Under the pieces are notes generated by a model. That model saw only the letters and a list, made by a program, of their open reading frames with translations. It did no database searches and was not told the origin of the DNA. The position numbers and the translations under genes were made by a program. From NCBI GenBank assembly GCA_015501075.1, contig JADNYJ010000304.1, positions 1-39,456 of the forward strand: a stretch of 39,456 bases of DNA. The letters run 5' to 3'. The stretch is from Gymnopilus junonius (lineage: Eukaryota; Basidiomycota; Agaricomycetes; Agaricales; Galerinaceae). How positions within the stretch are numbered: position 1 is the first letter of the stretch; each line of letters starts with the position of its first letter. Positions 1 to 9,041 of the stretch are shown in pieces.

Positions 1-108
1 AAGTCCTCCTGAAGTCCTTAGTTCTTAACTCTGGACTTCAGGTGAATAGTACATAGTTTCTCCTTGTATTTAGTTAGTTCTTAACTCTGGACTTCAGTCC
101 TTCTAACA
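1..108. repeat. ~108-bp direct repeat, left copy
   Basis: Nearly identical to 2694-2801, differing at about two positions. The unit contains the 18-base word AGTTCTTAACTCTGGACT twice and a 10-bp inverted pair (CCTGAAGTCC / GGACTTCAGG) that could form a hairpin. Read on the minus strand it begins TGTTAGAAGG, which resembles a copia-type LTR start, but I see no matching CA end. It runs off the window edge, so its full length is unknown. The two copies bracket a LINE fragment. Confidence 0.8.
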
Positions 109-2693
109 ACATACACCCAAAGTAATCTACTGTTAAACTATGCCTAGTGTGAGACTGGCTCCTGCGGGCCAACTTAGGACCACAAAACATTGGACCCGTA
201 CTCTTGTTGATGCCCCGACCGAAGGGAGGGGTCCAACAAAGTGATGGAAGGGCACCGGAAGGGGGCCCGCCAGCCAAACCCGACAGCCCAGGATGTGCAC
301 ATACTGTGTTAGCCACTGAAGGCAGACCATTTCGGGTCACCGAAGCAGGGGGTCAACACTTGTCTGTCGATAGCGCCAAAGCTCCAGAGCAAAGACCCCC
401 ACCCTCAACCCAGCAAAGCCGAAGCCCGCCAAGTATTAGGACTCTGTTCTGAGTGCACCCCAAACCGCTGAATCCAGCCAGCAGGAACAATGCCTCCCTT
501 GCCCAACCAAGTTATCCGACACCCCTGAGGGGGGCGGTTGAAGGTGAATGCCATGGGGTTAGCCTGCAAAAAGGATACGAGCTGATCCAGACGAACTGGA
601 TAGTCGTGACGGTCGTGCTGGGGACACATCCGGAATAAGTGGTTGCGAGTTTGGGTATGGAAGCCGCACTCGCAACTGGTAGATTCAGGGATGTTGAATC
701 AAGAATAATACTCCCCGATGGGAGCATGGTTGGTGATGGCATGAGTGACCCTGGTAAAGAGAGTCAAGTCGCTGCCTGCAGCTTGAAGCCAAGGACCACC
801 TTGTTGGCCCGTGGTTCGAGTCGACCCCGTCGAGGTCGGTGAGTGACAGAAATTGTCGCCCTGAGTATGAAGGTTGCTGGAACAACTCTTGCCAGCCTTC
901 CCCAGATTGTCATCAGCCGCTTTATGCAACGATGCAAGTGAGTGTGGCATGTTGGCCCCACCGCTACAGAAAGCTCAGTTGCCATGAGATGAGCTTGGTA
1001 GTGTATGCCCCACTTCAACGAAGATGGGACATGATGAAGAGAGATGTGGCAGCCAGGACCTCTGGTCCACCACTCTGTAAGGGCGTGAATCACAGCCAAG
1101 GAATGACCCTGGCCGGAATGCACAGAGCATCAAGCAGACTCCCCAAAGCCTTGGTGGAATCCGACAAGATAACAATGTAGTCACAGTTGTCCATGGCGCA
1201 AGCCCGGACAATTGCAGTACAAGGGAGTAGAGCTCAGCATCTTCTGCAAGAGCACTCCCGGCTGCGTAGCGAGATGCGTGCACCTCAGCTCCTTGGCGAA
1301 ACACAAGCAAGCTGCAATAGCTTGCTTGTTCCAGTCAGTGGGGCGACTACCATCACCGACACAGATCAGAGTGGATGGTTCCTGCTTTGAAGCTCCCAGA
1401 AGCGGTCTAACCATTCGCGCTGAAGCCCAACCTTATCCTTGGGCACTGGAGTGATATCAAAGTGAATTCCATGATGTAACTCAAGGAATCACCCGCCTGG
1501 ACGAGCCTCTGGGGCAAATGGCTCCAGAGGCTTGCTGACTACATGGAGCATGTCATCGACGTCCATAACAGTACCCGCACCTTAGCGTTGCGGGGCGTCA
1601 TAAAGCAGCAGAGCGAGGGTGAGGAGTCGCTCCTTTGGAAAAGGGCACACTCAGAAGGGAGCACACTGGATGAGTGTCCGAGAGGGCCCCATGCACAGAA
1701 CACCTACTGCGGCAGCACGTTTCAAGACTAAGTTGATAGGGACCAGGCCAGCAAGGGCCTCGATCCCTCCCATTGGGGAGGTGCAGAAGCACCAGTAATC
1801 CAGAGCGCAGCATGGCATTGCATGCTGGTCAGAAGTTTGATGGTCCCCTGGCACTTAGCGCCCTGGAAGAACCACAGTCGGAGGCCGTATGTTGCAATAG
1901 GCAACACACAAGACCTGTAAAGCAGATGCTTTTGCACGGGCGTAGCCCTCTGATGAGTTACCAAGCATCCGCATTGCCTTAATGGTGGTGAAGGACTTGG
2001 TAGAATAGTACCGGACATGCTTGTGAAATGTCAATTTCTGGTCAAAGAAGAAACCCAAGTACCGCCAAAACAGCTTGGGCGTCAGACGTTTGTCAGGTGT
2101 AGGGAGCATACCCTAGATCCATGGACGGATTGAACTCAGAATGAGACCAATCAAAATGGAACAACTCCGTCTTGTCATGCTCAAGAGCAAGGGCGAACTT
2201 AGTGAATAGTTCGAAGATCACTGCATAGGACCTTTTCAGGGCTATGCAGTTGGCATCAAGAGTCTTTGACTGCACAATAAGTGTGCCATCATCGACATAA
2301 GAAAGCAGAGTGGTGTCGGAAACCGACGCATTCTGCATGAAAAGCTTCAGCACTGGTGCGAGGAAGAGCACTGAGAGTACCGGGGACAGAGCAGAGCCCT
2401 GCCCCACCCCGACATCAGCCTGCCGGGGGTCAGATTGAAAACCATTCCATGCATAAGACGTGGAACGGCCAACCAGGTATGATGAAAAGAATTCCACCAC
2501 ATTAGGAGGAAAGCCCTGCTTCCTGAGAATCGCAATCAACACTTCGTGATTGAGGGAGGGGAAGAACTGTGCCACATCGAAGGCGATGACACTGGTCTTT
2601 AAACCGCGAGCCCACCCTGCATGCACCAGGTGCATGAGGAGCAAGCCCGCATCCTCAGTGGAGCACTGACGCACACCACCGAGTTGGTAGCTA
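109..2693 (-). mobile_element. Tad/I-like LINE, internal fragment (copy L1)
   Basis: Minus-strand fragment of the LINE family that recurs at 4597-7245, ~22225-27006 and 36015-39149. It starts inside the 3' UTR, lacking the last ~50 bp and the poly(A), and ends in the RT domain at a point equivalent to ~36487 of the right-hand copy. It contains a 3' UTR (109-511), a stop codon at 512-514, and RNase H and RT remnants. Losing the 3' end is unusual for a LINE and suggests a rearrangement rather than a simple insertion. The last ~5 bases before 2694 may not be LINE. Confidence 0.85.
512..2693 (-). pseudogene. LINE ORF2 remnant (RT and RNase H)
   Basis: The longest open piece is 2093-2674, an RT fragment carrying FFPSLNHEVL, GQGSALSPVL and the catalytic YVDD box (LLSYVDDGTL). 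Downstream on the minus strand, 512-2092 holds frameshifted pieces matching the thumb/connection, RNase H and C-terminal zinc-finger parts seen better in the other copies. Several frameshifts and stops make it non-functional. The family's ORF2 normally copies its RNA at a nicked target; here only the C-terminal half is left. Confidence 0.85.
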
Positions 2694-2801
2694 AGTCCTC
2701 CTGAAGTCCTTAGTTCTTAACTCTGGACTTCAGGTGAGTAGTACATAGTTTCTCCTTGTATTTAGTAAGTTCTTAACTCTGGACTTCAGTCCTTCTAACA
2801 G
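2694..2801. repeat. ~108-bp direct repeat, right copy
   Basis: Second copy of the unit at 1-108, in the same orientation and nearly identical. It sits between the end of LINE fragment L1 and the inverted start of LINE fragment L2. It may be a short LTR-like or TRIM-like sequence, or a duplication that arose by rearrangement. I cannot assign it to a family. Confidence 0.8.
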
Positions 2802-3510
2802 ATGTGGTGGCCAGGACCTCTGGTCCACCACTCTGTAAGGGCATGGATAGCGGCCAAGGAATGAGCTTGGCTGGAATGCATGGAGGCATCAAGCAGCACC
2901 ATACTCAAACTCGTGATCACTTGTTCTGAATGTGTCCCCAACATGTTCGTCATGACTATCCAGTTCATCTGGATCAGCTCGTCTCCTTCTTGAAGGCTAA
3001 CCCCACAGTGTTTGCCTTTAACTGCCCTCCTCGAGGTATTGGATAACATGGTCGGGCAAGGTAGGTGTTGTTCCTGTTGGCTGGATTCGGCAGTTTGGGG
3101 TGCACTCAGAACAGAGTCCTAATACTTGGCAGGCTTAGGCTTTGCTGGGTTGAGGGTGGGGGCTTTGGGTCTGGAGCTTCAGCACTATCAACAGACCTTG
3201 TAGCCCCTGGCTTCAGCAACCCGAAATGGTCTGCCTTCAGTGGCTAACACAGTATGCGCGCATCTTGGGCTGTTGGGTTTGGCTGGTGGGCCCCCTTCTG
3301 GTGCCCCTCTATCACTTTGTTGGACCCCTCCCTTTGGTCAGGGCATCAATGAGAGTACAGGCCCATTGTTTTGTGGTCCCAAGTTGGCCTGCGGGAGCCA
3401 GTCCCACACTAGGCATAGCTTAATGGTAGATTACTCTAGGTGTATGTATATCTGTGACTGGACTGCTTTCATGCACCGGTATATAAATCCTTGATTTAAA
3501 AAAAAAAAAA
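2802..3510 (+). mobile_element. LINE 3' end with inverted 5' segment (copy L2)
   Basis: Bases 2802-2896 match the LINE in minus orientation (compare 5599-5696). From 2897 the sequence switches to plus orientation, matches 38523 onward, and runs through the ORF2 end and 3' UTR to a 13-A tail at 3498-3510. The ~385 bp between the two segments in full copies is missing. This head-to-head arrangement is what twin priming produces in L1-type LINEs. The right flank (TTGTAGAAC...) is copia coding sequence. No matching target duplication is visible on the left. Confidence 0.8.
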
Positions 3511-4596
3511 TTGTAGAACTGCCAGCCTTTGTATCCAGTAGGGTAGCCCACAAAGATGCACTTCTCCATGTGAGGTCCAAGAGGGGTTCACTTGTCCTTC
3601 TGAATAAAGACATAGGCTAAGCATCCCCAAACTCTGAAATGTGAAATGTCTGGTTTCTGGTGGTTTCAGGCTTCATAAGGTGTTGAATCTGATAGAGTGG
3701 ATGTAGGGATGCGATTCCAGATGTGTATCATTGTTGCGAGTGCATAGGCCCAGAACCAAAGGGGCAGGCCAGCTTCAAAGAGCATTGCTGAGATATCATC
3801 AGACATAGTTCTGTTTGCTCTCTCTGCTACTCCATTCTGTTGTGGCCTATTCCTGGTGCTGTGTCGCCTAATTATTCCACAACTGTCTGTAAATGCGATA
3901 AACTCCTTAGACATGTATTCCCCAGCTTTATCATCCTGTAATGCTTTGATTTTTGCATCCAATTGGTTCTCTGCCTATGCTTTGAACTGTTTGAAGGCTG
4001 TAAATGCTTCGCTCTTTCACTTTAGAAGGTAGGCAGCTCAGAGTGAAGTGCAGTCATCAATATAAGTGACCGAGTATCTATAGCCCTCAGGAGTTGGAGT
4101 ATGAATGGGGCCATGCAGATCTGAGTGTACAAGCTCTAGAGGCTTAGTAGCTCTGCTGGGTGAAGTTGGGAAAGGATTGGAATGCATCTTGCCTGCTAAA
4201 CAAGGCTCACAAACTAAGTCAGGCTTTTTCTTCAAATCCAGAGTCATTCCAGTCACCAGACCATTTCTGTGCATCTTAGAGATGTCTGCATGATTGTGGT
4301 GACAACAGTGATGATGCCAGAGTGTAGGAGTAAGTGGTAGCGTCGAAACCCAGTGTGCAGACTCTTGACTAAGTGCAGTGCATCCTCCCAGAATTGCAGA
4401 GTTGTTGGACTTCAAGGGAGCACAGAATAGGGTCTCATTTCGCAGATTGAAGGCCATTTGCTCTGAATTGATGTGAATCTCAAAGCTCTTTACTCTGACA
4501 AGGTATAGGCATGAGAGAAGGTTTGATTGAAGTGCTGGTACATGAAGGACTCTAGAAAACTCTACTGGATGCATTGCCTGACCTCTAATAACTGGG
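3511..4596 (-). pseudogene. Ty1/copia integrase region, degraded
   Basis: Minus-strand pol segment. From its right end: the pre-integrase zinc motif (LWHHH...H...C-x2-C in CEPCLAGK), the start of the integrase core (LVHSDLHGPI, first Asp), then the catalytic Glu segment (QQNGVAERANRT) near 3845, and a KCIFVGYPTGYKGW-like stretch close to 3520. Three in-frame stops interrupt the core: TGA at 4038-4040, TGA at 4017-4019 and TAG at 3975-3977, the TGAs consistent with CGA to TGA changes. The left end is cut by LINE L2 and the right end by LINE L3. The RT and RNase H parts of the copia element are not in the window. Confidence 0.88.
4584..4596. repeat. Target-site duplication of LINE L3, left
   Basis: TCTAATAACTGGG lies immediately before the 26-T run (the minus-strand poly(A)) and is repeated exactly at 7246-7258. 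Confidence 0.95.
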
Positions 4597-4628
<32 letters not shown>

Positions 4629-7245
4629 AGGATTTATATACTGGTGCTCGAAAGCAGTCCAGTCGCAGATGTACATACACCCAAGTAATCTACCATTAAA
4701 CTAGCCTAGTGCGAGACTGGCTCTTGCAGGCCAACTTAGGACCACAAAACAGTGGGCCCATACTCTATTGATGCCCGACCAAAGGGAGGGGTCCAACAAA
4801 GCTGTGGAGGGGCACTGGAAGGGGGCCCGCCAGCCAAACCCAACAGCCAGGATGCATGCATACTGTGTTAGCCACTGAAGGCAGACCATTTCGGGTCGCC
4901 GAAGCGGGGGCCACACTTGTCTGTCGATAGCACCGAAGCTCCAGAACCCAGACCCCCACCCTCAACCCAGCAAAGCGAAGCCCTGCCAAGTATTAGGACT
5001 CTGTTCTGAGCGTACCCCAGACCGTGAACCCAGCCAGCAGGAACAGTGCCTACCTTGCCCAACCAAGTTATCCGACACCCCGAGGGGGCGGTTGAAGGCG
5101 AATGCCATGGGGTTAGCCTTCAAAAAGGATATGAGCTGATCCAGACGAACTGGATAGTCGTGACGGTCGTGCTGGGGACATGCCTGGAATAAGTGGTCGC
5201 GAGATTGGGTATGGTAGCCGCATTCGCAACTGGTAGATTCAGGGATATTGAATCGAGAATAATACTCCCCGATGGGAGCATGGTTGGTGATGGCGCGAGT
5301 GACCCTTGTAAAGAGAGTCAGGTCGCCGCCTGCAGCTTGAAGCCAGGGACCGCCTTTTGGCCCGTGGTTCGAGTTGACCCCCGTCGAGGTCAGTGAGCGA
5401 CAAAAATTGTCGCCCTGAGTACGAAGGTTGCTGGAACAACTCCTGCCAGCCTTCCCCGGATTATCGTCAGCTGCTTTGCACAGCGCCACAAGTGAGTGTG
5501 GCGTGTTAGGCCCCACCGCTACAGAGAGCTCAGTTGCCATGAGGTGAGCCTGATAGTGTATGCCCCACTTCAAAGAAGATGGGACATGATGAAGGGAGAT
5601 GTGGCAGCCAGGGCCTCTGGTCCACCACTCTGTAAGGGTGCGGATAATGGCCAAGGAATGAGCTTGGCCGGAATGCATGGAGGCATCGAGCAGACTCCCC
5701 AAAGCCTTAGTGGAGTCCGACATGATAACAATGTAGTCACAATTATCCATGGCACAGGCCCGGACAATTGCAGTACATAGAGAGTAAAGCTCAGCATCCT
5801 CTGCCAGAGCACTCCCAGCCACGTAACAAGATGCATGTACCTCAATACCTTGGCGAAATACAAGTGAAGCTGCAATAGCCTGCTTGTTCCAGTCAGTGGG
5901 GTGACTCCCATCGCTGATACAAACCAGAGTAGACAGTTCCCGCCTTGAGGCTTCCCAGAAGCGGTCCAACCATTCGCGCCTGAGCCCAACCTTATCCTTG
6001 GGTGCAGGAGTAATATCAAAGTGAATCCCCTGATGTAACTCAAGGAATCGCCCACCGGGATGAGCTTCTGGAGCAAAGGGCTCTAGAGGCTCGCTGACTA
6101 CATGGAGCATGTCATCCACGTCCATAACAGTACCCCGCACCTTAGCATGTTGAGGGCCATCATAAAAGCAGCCGAGCGAGGGTGAGGACTCACTCCTTTG
6201 GAAAAGGGTGCACTTAGAAGGGAGCACACCGGATGAGTGTCCGAGAGAGCCGCCATACGCAGAACACCTACTGTGGCAGCATGCTTCAAGACTAAGTTGA
6301 TAGGGACCAGGCTAGTGAGGGCCTCAATCCCTCCCATTGGGAGGTGTGGAAAGCACCGGTCATCTAGAGTGCAGCATGCCTCTGCATGCTCGTCAGTAGT
6401 TTGATGGTCCCCTGGCACTTAGCGCCTTGGAAGAACCACAACCGGAGGCCATATGTTGCAATAGACAACACACAAGACTGGTAAAGCAGACGCTTTTGTA
6501 TGGGTGTGAGCCCCCTAGATGAGTTACCAAGCATCCGCATTGCCTTAACGGTGGTGAAGGACTTGGTGGAGTAGTACCAGACATGTTCATGAAATGTCAA
6601 CTTCCAGTCAAAGAAGAAACCCAAGTACCACCAAAACGGCTTGGGCGTCAGACATTTGTCAGAGTGTAGGGAGCATACCCTAGATCCATGGACGGATTGA
6701 ACTCAGAATGAGAACGATCAAAATGGAATAACTCCATCTTGTCATGCTCAAGAGCGAGGGCAAACTTTGTGAAAAGTTCGAAGATTACCGCATAGGACTT
6801 CTTCAGGGCTATGCAGTTGGCATCGAGTGTCTTTGACTGCACAATGAGTGTGCCATCATTGACATAGGAGAGCAGAGTGGTATCGGAAACTGACTCATTC
6901 TGCATGAAAAGTTTCAGCACTGGTGCGAGGAAGAGTGCCGAGAGGACTGGGGACAAAGCAGAGCCCTGCCCCACCCCAACGTCAGCCTGTCGGGGGTCAG
7001 ATTGAAAACCATTCCAGGTGTAAGACATGGAACGGCCGACCAGGTATGATGAAAAGAATTCCACCATGTTAGGAGGGAAGCCCTGCTTCCTGAGAATCGC
7101 AATCAGCACTTCGTGATTGAGGGAAGGGAAGAACTGTGCCACATCGAAGGTGATGACACTGGTCTTTAGGCCGCGAGCCCACCCTGCACGCACTAGGTGC
7201 GTGAGGAGCAGGCCCGCATCCTCGGTGGAGTGCTGCCGCACTCCA
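4597..7245 (-). mobile_element. 5'-truncated Tad/I-like LINE (copy L3)
   Basis: Bounded by a perfect 13-bp target duplication, with a 26-nt T run (4597-4622) as its poly(A) tail. It begins inside the RT domain at a point equivalent to ~36497 of copy L5, so it is strongly 5' truncated. The 3' UTR is 4623-5067. It was inserted into copia coding sequence: the reading frame before 4584 and after 7258 joins cleanly across one copy of the duplication. Confidence 0.95.
5068..7245 (-). pseudogene. LINE ORF2 C-terminal half (RT, RNase H, zinc finger)
   Basis: RT part at 6648-7245 carries FFPSLNHEVL, GQGSALSPVL and LLSYVNDGTL, the last a YVDD box with its first Asp replaced by Asn, which would inactivate it. 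After a frameshift, 4962-6227 encodes an RNase H domain (SDGS, AEDAELYSL and MSDSTKAL supply the D-E-D triad) and a C-terminal CxC...H...C finger (CECGYHTQSRDHLFQAC). The family stop is at 5068-5070, but a one-base loss in a C run just before it makes this copy read through into the 3' UTR. Confidence 0.9.
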
Positions 7246-7258
7246 TCTAATAACTGGG
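7246..7258. repeat. Target-site duplication of LINE L3, right
   Basis: Exact second copy of TCTAATAACTGGG from 4584-4596, at the 5' end of the truncated LINE. Confidence 0.95.
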
Positions 7259-7371
7259 TGAAATACCACAGTTCCAATTCCTGCTGAACTAACAATGCTG
7301 CCATCTGCTAACTTCACCCCAGTGTGAAAGGGAATGTAATTGCACATCCAATGACAATGTGGGGTCATATG
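7259..7371 (-). pseudogene. Ty1/copia pol segment after the protease motif
   Basis: Minus strand encodes HMTPHCHWM...VKLADGSIV...GTVVFHPVIR, the stretch that follows the DTGATSH protease motif in copia elements. The motif itself is at the other side of the 14-kb insertion, near 21540-21580. The segment links the gag-protease part (21536-~22215) to the integrase part (3511-4596) of one element cut by two insertions. Confidence 0.85.
7364..7371. repeat. 8-bp target duplication of foldback element, left
   Basis: GTCATATG is repeated exactly at 21528-21535. Both copies lie in copia sequence directly outside the inverted terminal CACTTCAGGACACCC. Confidence 0.93.
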
Positions 7372-7394
7372 CACTTCAGGACACCCTTTTGGGG

Positions 7395-7441
7395 GGCCTC
7401 TAAGGCTAATTTTGCGTGTCGAACTATTAGCCTTGGAGGCC
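7395..7441. other. Subterminal hairpin of foldback element, left
   Basis: GGCCTCTAAGGCTAAT (7395-7410) pairs with ATTAGCCTTGGAGGCC (7426-7441), leaving a 15-nt loop and one G-T wobble. It lies 24 bp inside the terminus and recurs at the other end (21458-21504), so it may be a transposase recognition site. Confidence 0.75.
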
Positions 7442-7555
7442 CTAGGAAACAGTTTTTAGGAGAGTTTCCTGGAGTAAAACTGTTTCTTTTGAGAGAATTT
7501 CTGGCAACTGTTTCCTGTGTTTAAAATGAATATTTTCTGTCACATCACACCATCC

Positions 7556-7820
7556 TGGCAACTCTTCTGGCAATTGTTGGGGCAATTCTTTGGCAATTGT
7601 TGGGGCAATTCTTCCAGCAATTGTTGGGGCAATTGTTGGGGAAATTCTTCTGGCAATTGTTGGGGCAATTGTTGGGGAAATTCTTCTCGCAATTGTTGGG
7701 GCAATTGTTGGGGCAATTCTTCTGGCAATTGTTGGGGCAATTGTTGGGGCAATTCTTCTGGCAATTGTTGGGGCAATTCTTCTGGCGATTGTTGGGGCGA
7801 TTCTTCTAGCAATTGTTCGG
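7556..7820 (+). repeat. 12-bp tandem array, left outer
   Basis: Alternating 12-bp units CAATTGTTGGGG and CAATTCTTCTGG, about 22 copies. Because 12 is a multiple of 3, all six frames are open, giving artefactual ORFs. The mirrored array is at ~21085-21350; the two differ in copy number by a couple of units. Confidence 0.9.
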
Positions 7821-7869
7821 ATAAATATTTGTAGCATAGAGCAGAAAAACAAGCTTGTGCAGAAAGTTG

Positions 7870-8560
7870 ATTAGGAAATTCTTGTAGGAAACTGTTTAGA
7901 GAAATTCTTTTCAGGAAACTATATGTGAAATTTCAAGTTGAGTATCAACTATTCAGAAAACTGTTTAGGAAATTCTTTGGAAAATTCTTCAGGAAACTGT
8001 GTGGGAAATTCTTCTAGGAACCTGTGCAGAAAATTCTTCCAGGAAACTGTTCAGGAAACTCTATTCTTTAGGAAATTCTTCAAAGAAACTCTTTGAGAAA
8101 ATTCTTGCAGAAAACTCTTTCAGGAAACTATTCAGAAAACTATTCAGAAAATTCTTTGGGAAACTCTTGTAGGAAATTCCTCAGGAAATTCCTAAGGCAA
8201 CTTTTGTAGGAAACTGTTTAGGAATGTCCTCAGGAAATTCTTCCAGAAAACTCTTCCAGGAAATTCTTTCAGGCAACTCTTACAGGAAATTCTTTCAGGC
8301 AACTCTTACAGGAAATTCTTGCAGGCAACTCTTGCAGGAAATTCTTGCAGGCAACTCTTGCAGGAAATTCTTCTAGGAAATTCTTCCAGGAAACTCTTGC
8401 AGGCAACTCTTGCAGGAAATTCTTCTAGGAAATTCTTCCAGGAAACTCTTGCAGGAAATTCTTTCAGGCAACTCTTGCAAGAATTTCCTCAGGCAACTCT
8501 TAGAGGAAACTCTTCAAGACACTCTTCAAGCAACTCTTCATGCAATTGTTAGGGTAATTG
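7870..8560 (+). repeat. 13-bp tandem array, left middle
   Basis: Degenerate ~13-bp units of the type AGGAAATTCTTGC / AGGCAACTCTTGC, most regular at 8195-8510. The mirrored copy is at ~20390-21040. A 13-bp unit repeats its frame only every 39 bp, so the short ORFs read here are not genes. Confidence 0.88.
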
Positions 8561-8730
8561 TTGGGCAACTCTTTGTTTGGCAATTCTTAGGGCAATTGTA
8601 CTAGCAATGATTTAGCAATTGTTTGGTAAACAAGTCAAGTATCTTTAGAACAAATATCTATCAAATACAGATATAGGACAGAGTTTTTCATTAGTTTTTT
8701 AAAGAATTTTCTGAGAAACAATTTTCCAAA
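8561..8730. other. Non-array AT-rich part of left foldback arm
   Basis: No gene is visible. The sequence is mirrored at ~20185-20310 in the right arm. It ends at the MULE insertion site. Confidence 0.7.
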
Positions 8731-8739
8731 CAATTGAAT
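8731..8739. repeat. 9-bp target duplication of MULE, left
   Basis: CAATTGAAT is repeated at 14257-14265. The right foldback arm carries a single copy (reverse complement at 20176-20184) with no insertion, which confirms the site. Confidence 0.95.
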
Positions 8740-8784
8740 GGATAATTCTATTGAGAAACCCCCTTTCTCAGAGAAAGGGGGGGT
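8740..8784. repeat. MULE terminal inverted repeat, left
   Basis: Begins GGATAATTCTATTGAGAAAC and matches the reverse complement of ~14212-14256 with a single mismatch around position 33. It holds a palindromic C-run/G-run hairpin. Confidence 0.88.
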
Positions 8785-9041
8785 TAGTTGAGAAACTCCA
8801 TATTTTTGACGATTTTCTCTTGAGAAACCCTCACATGACCGCCGGAGTGTGGCCGGCCGTGATTAATAATATCATCCGAACCCGTTTGCCACCACTTGTC
8901 ATCAACGTTGATTGTTGTTCTCTCACCGCTGCCATTCCTCCCCTCTGCACACTCTGATCCCAATGCATATAGGCTGCTATGCCGCGAGACTGCTCTAATC
9001 ACGAATGGTAACTACTCTCTAGACTCTTTTTTTGCTTTTTT
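8785..9041. other. MULE sequence downstream of transposase
   Basis: Region between the left TIR and the transposase stop. It probably holds the 3' UTR and polyadenylation signals of the minus-strand transposase. No gene is seen. Confidence 0.5.

Noticed and set aside
2694..3510. Target-site duplication for LINE L2
   Set aside because: The flank after its poly(A), TTGTAGAAC, has no partner near 2694 or 2802, so none is reported.
7540..7852. Overlapping ORFs in the outer 12-bp array (IAPTIARR / NCWGNS repeats)
   Set aside because: Same reason: unit length divisible by 3 opens all frames.
7556..8560. CRISPR-like regular repeats
   Set aside because: The units are contiguous with no unique spacers, and the sequence is eukaryotic.
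8319..8604. ORF reading NSCRQLLQEIL in the 13-bp array, also present in the right arm
   Set aside because: The 13-bp unit repeats its frame every 39 bp; no start context, intron or domain supports a gene.
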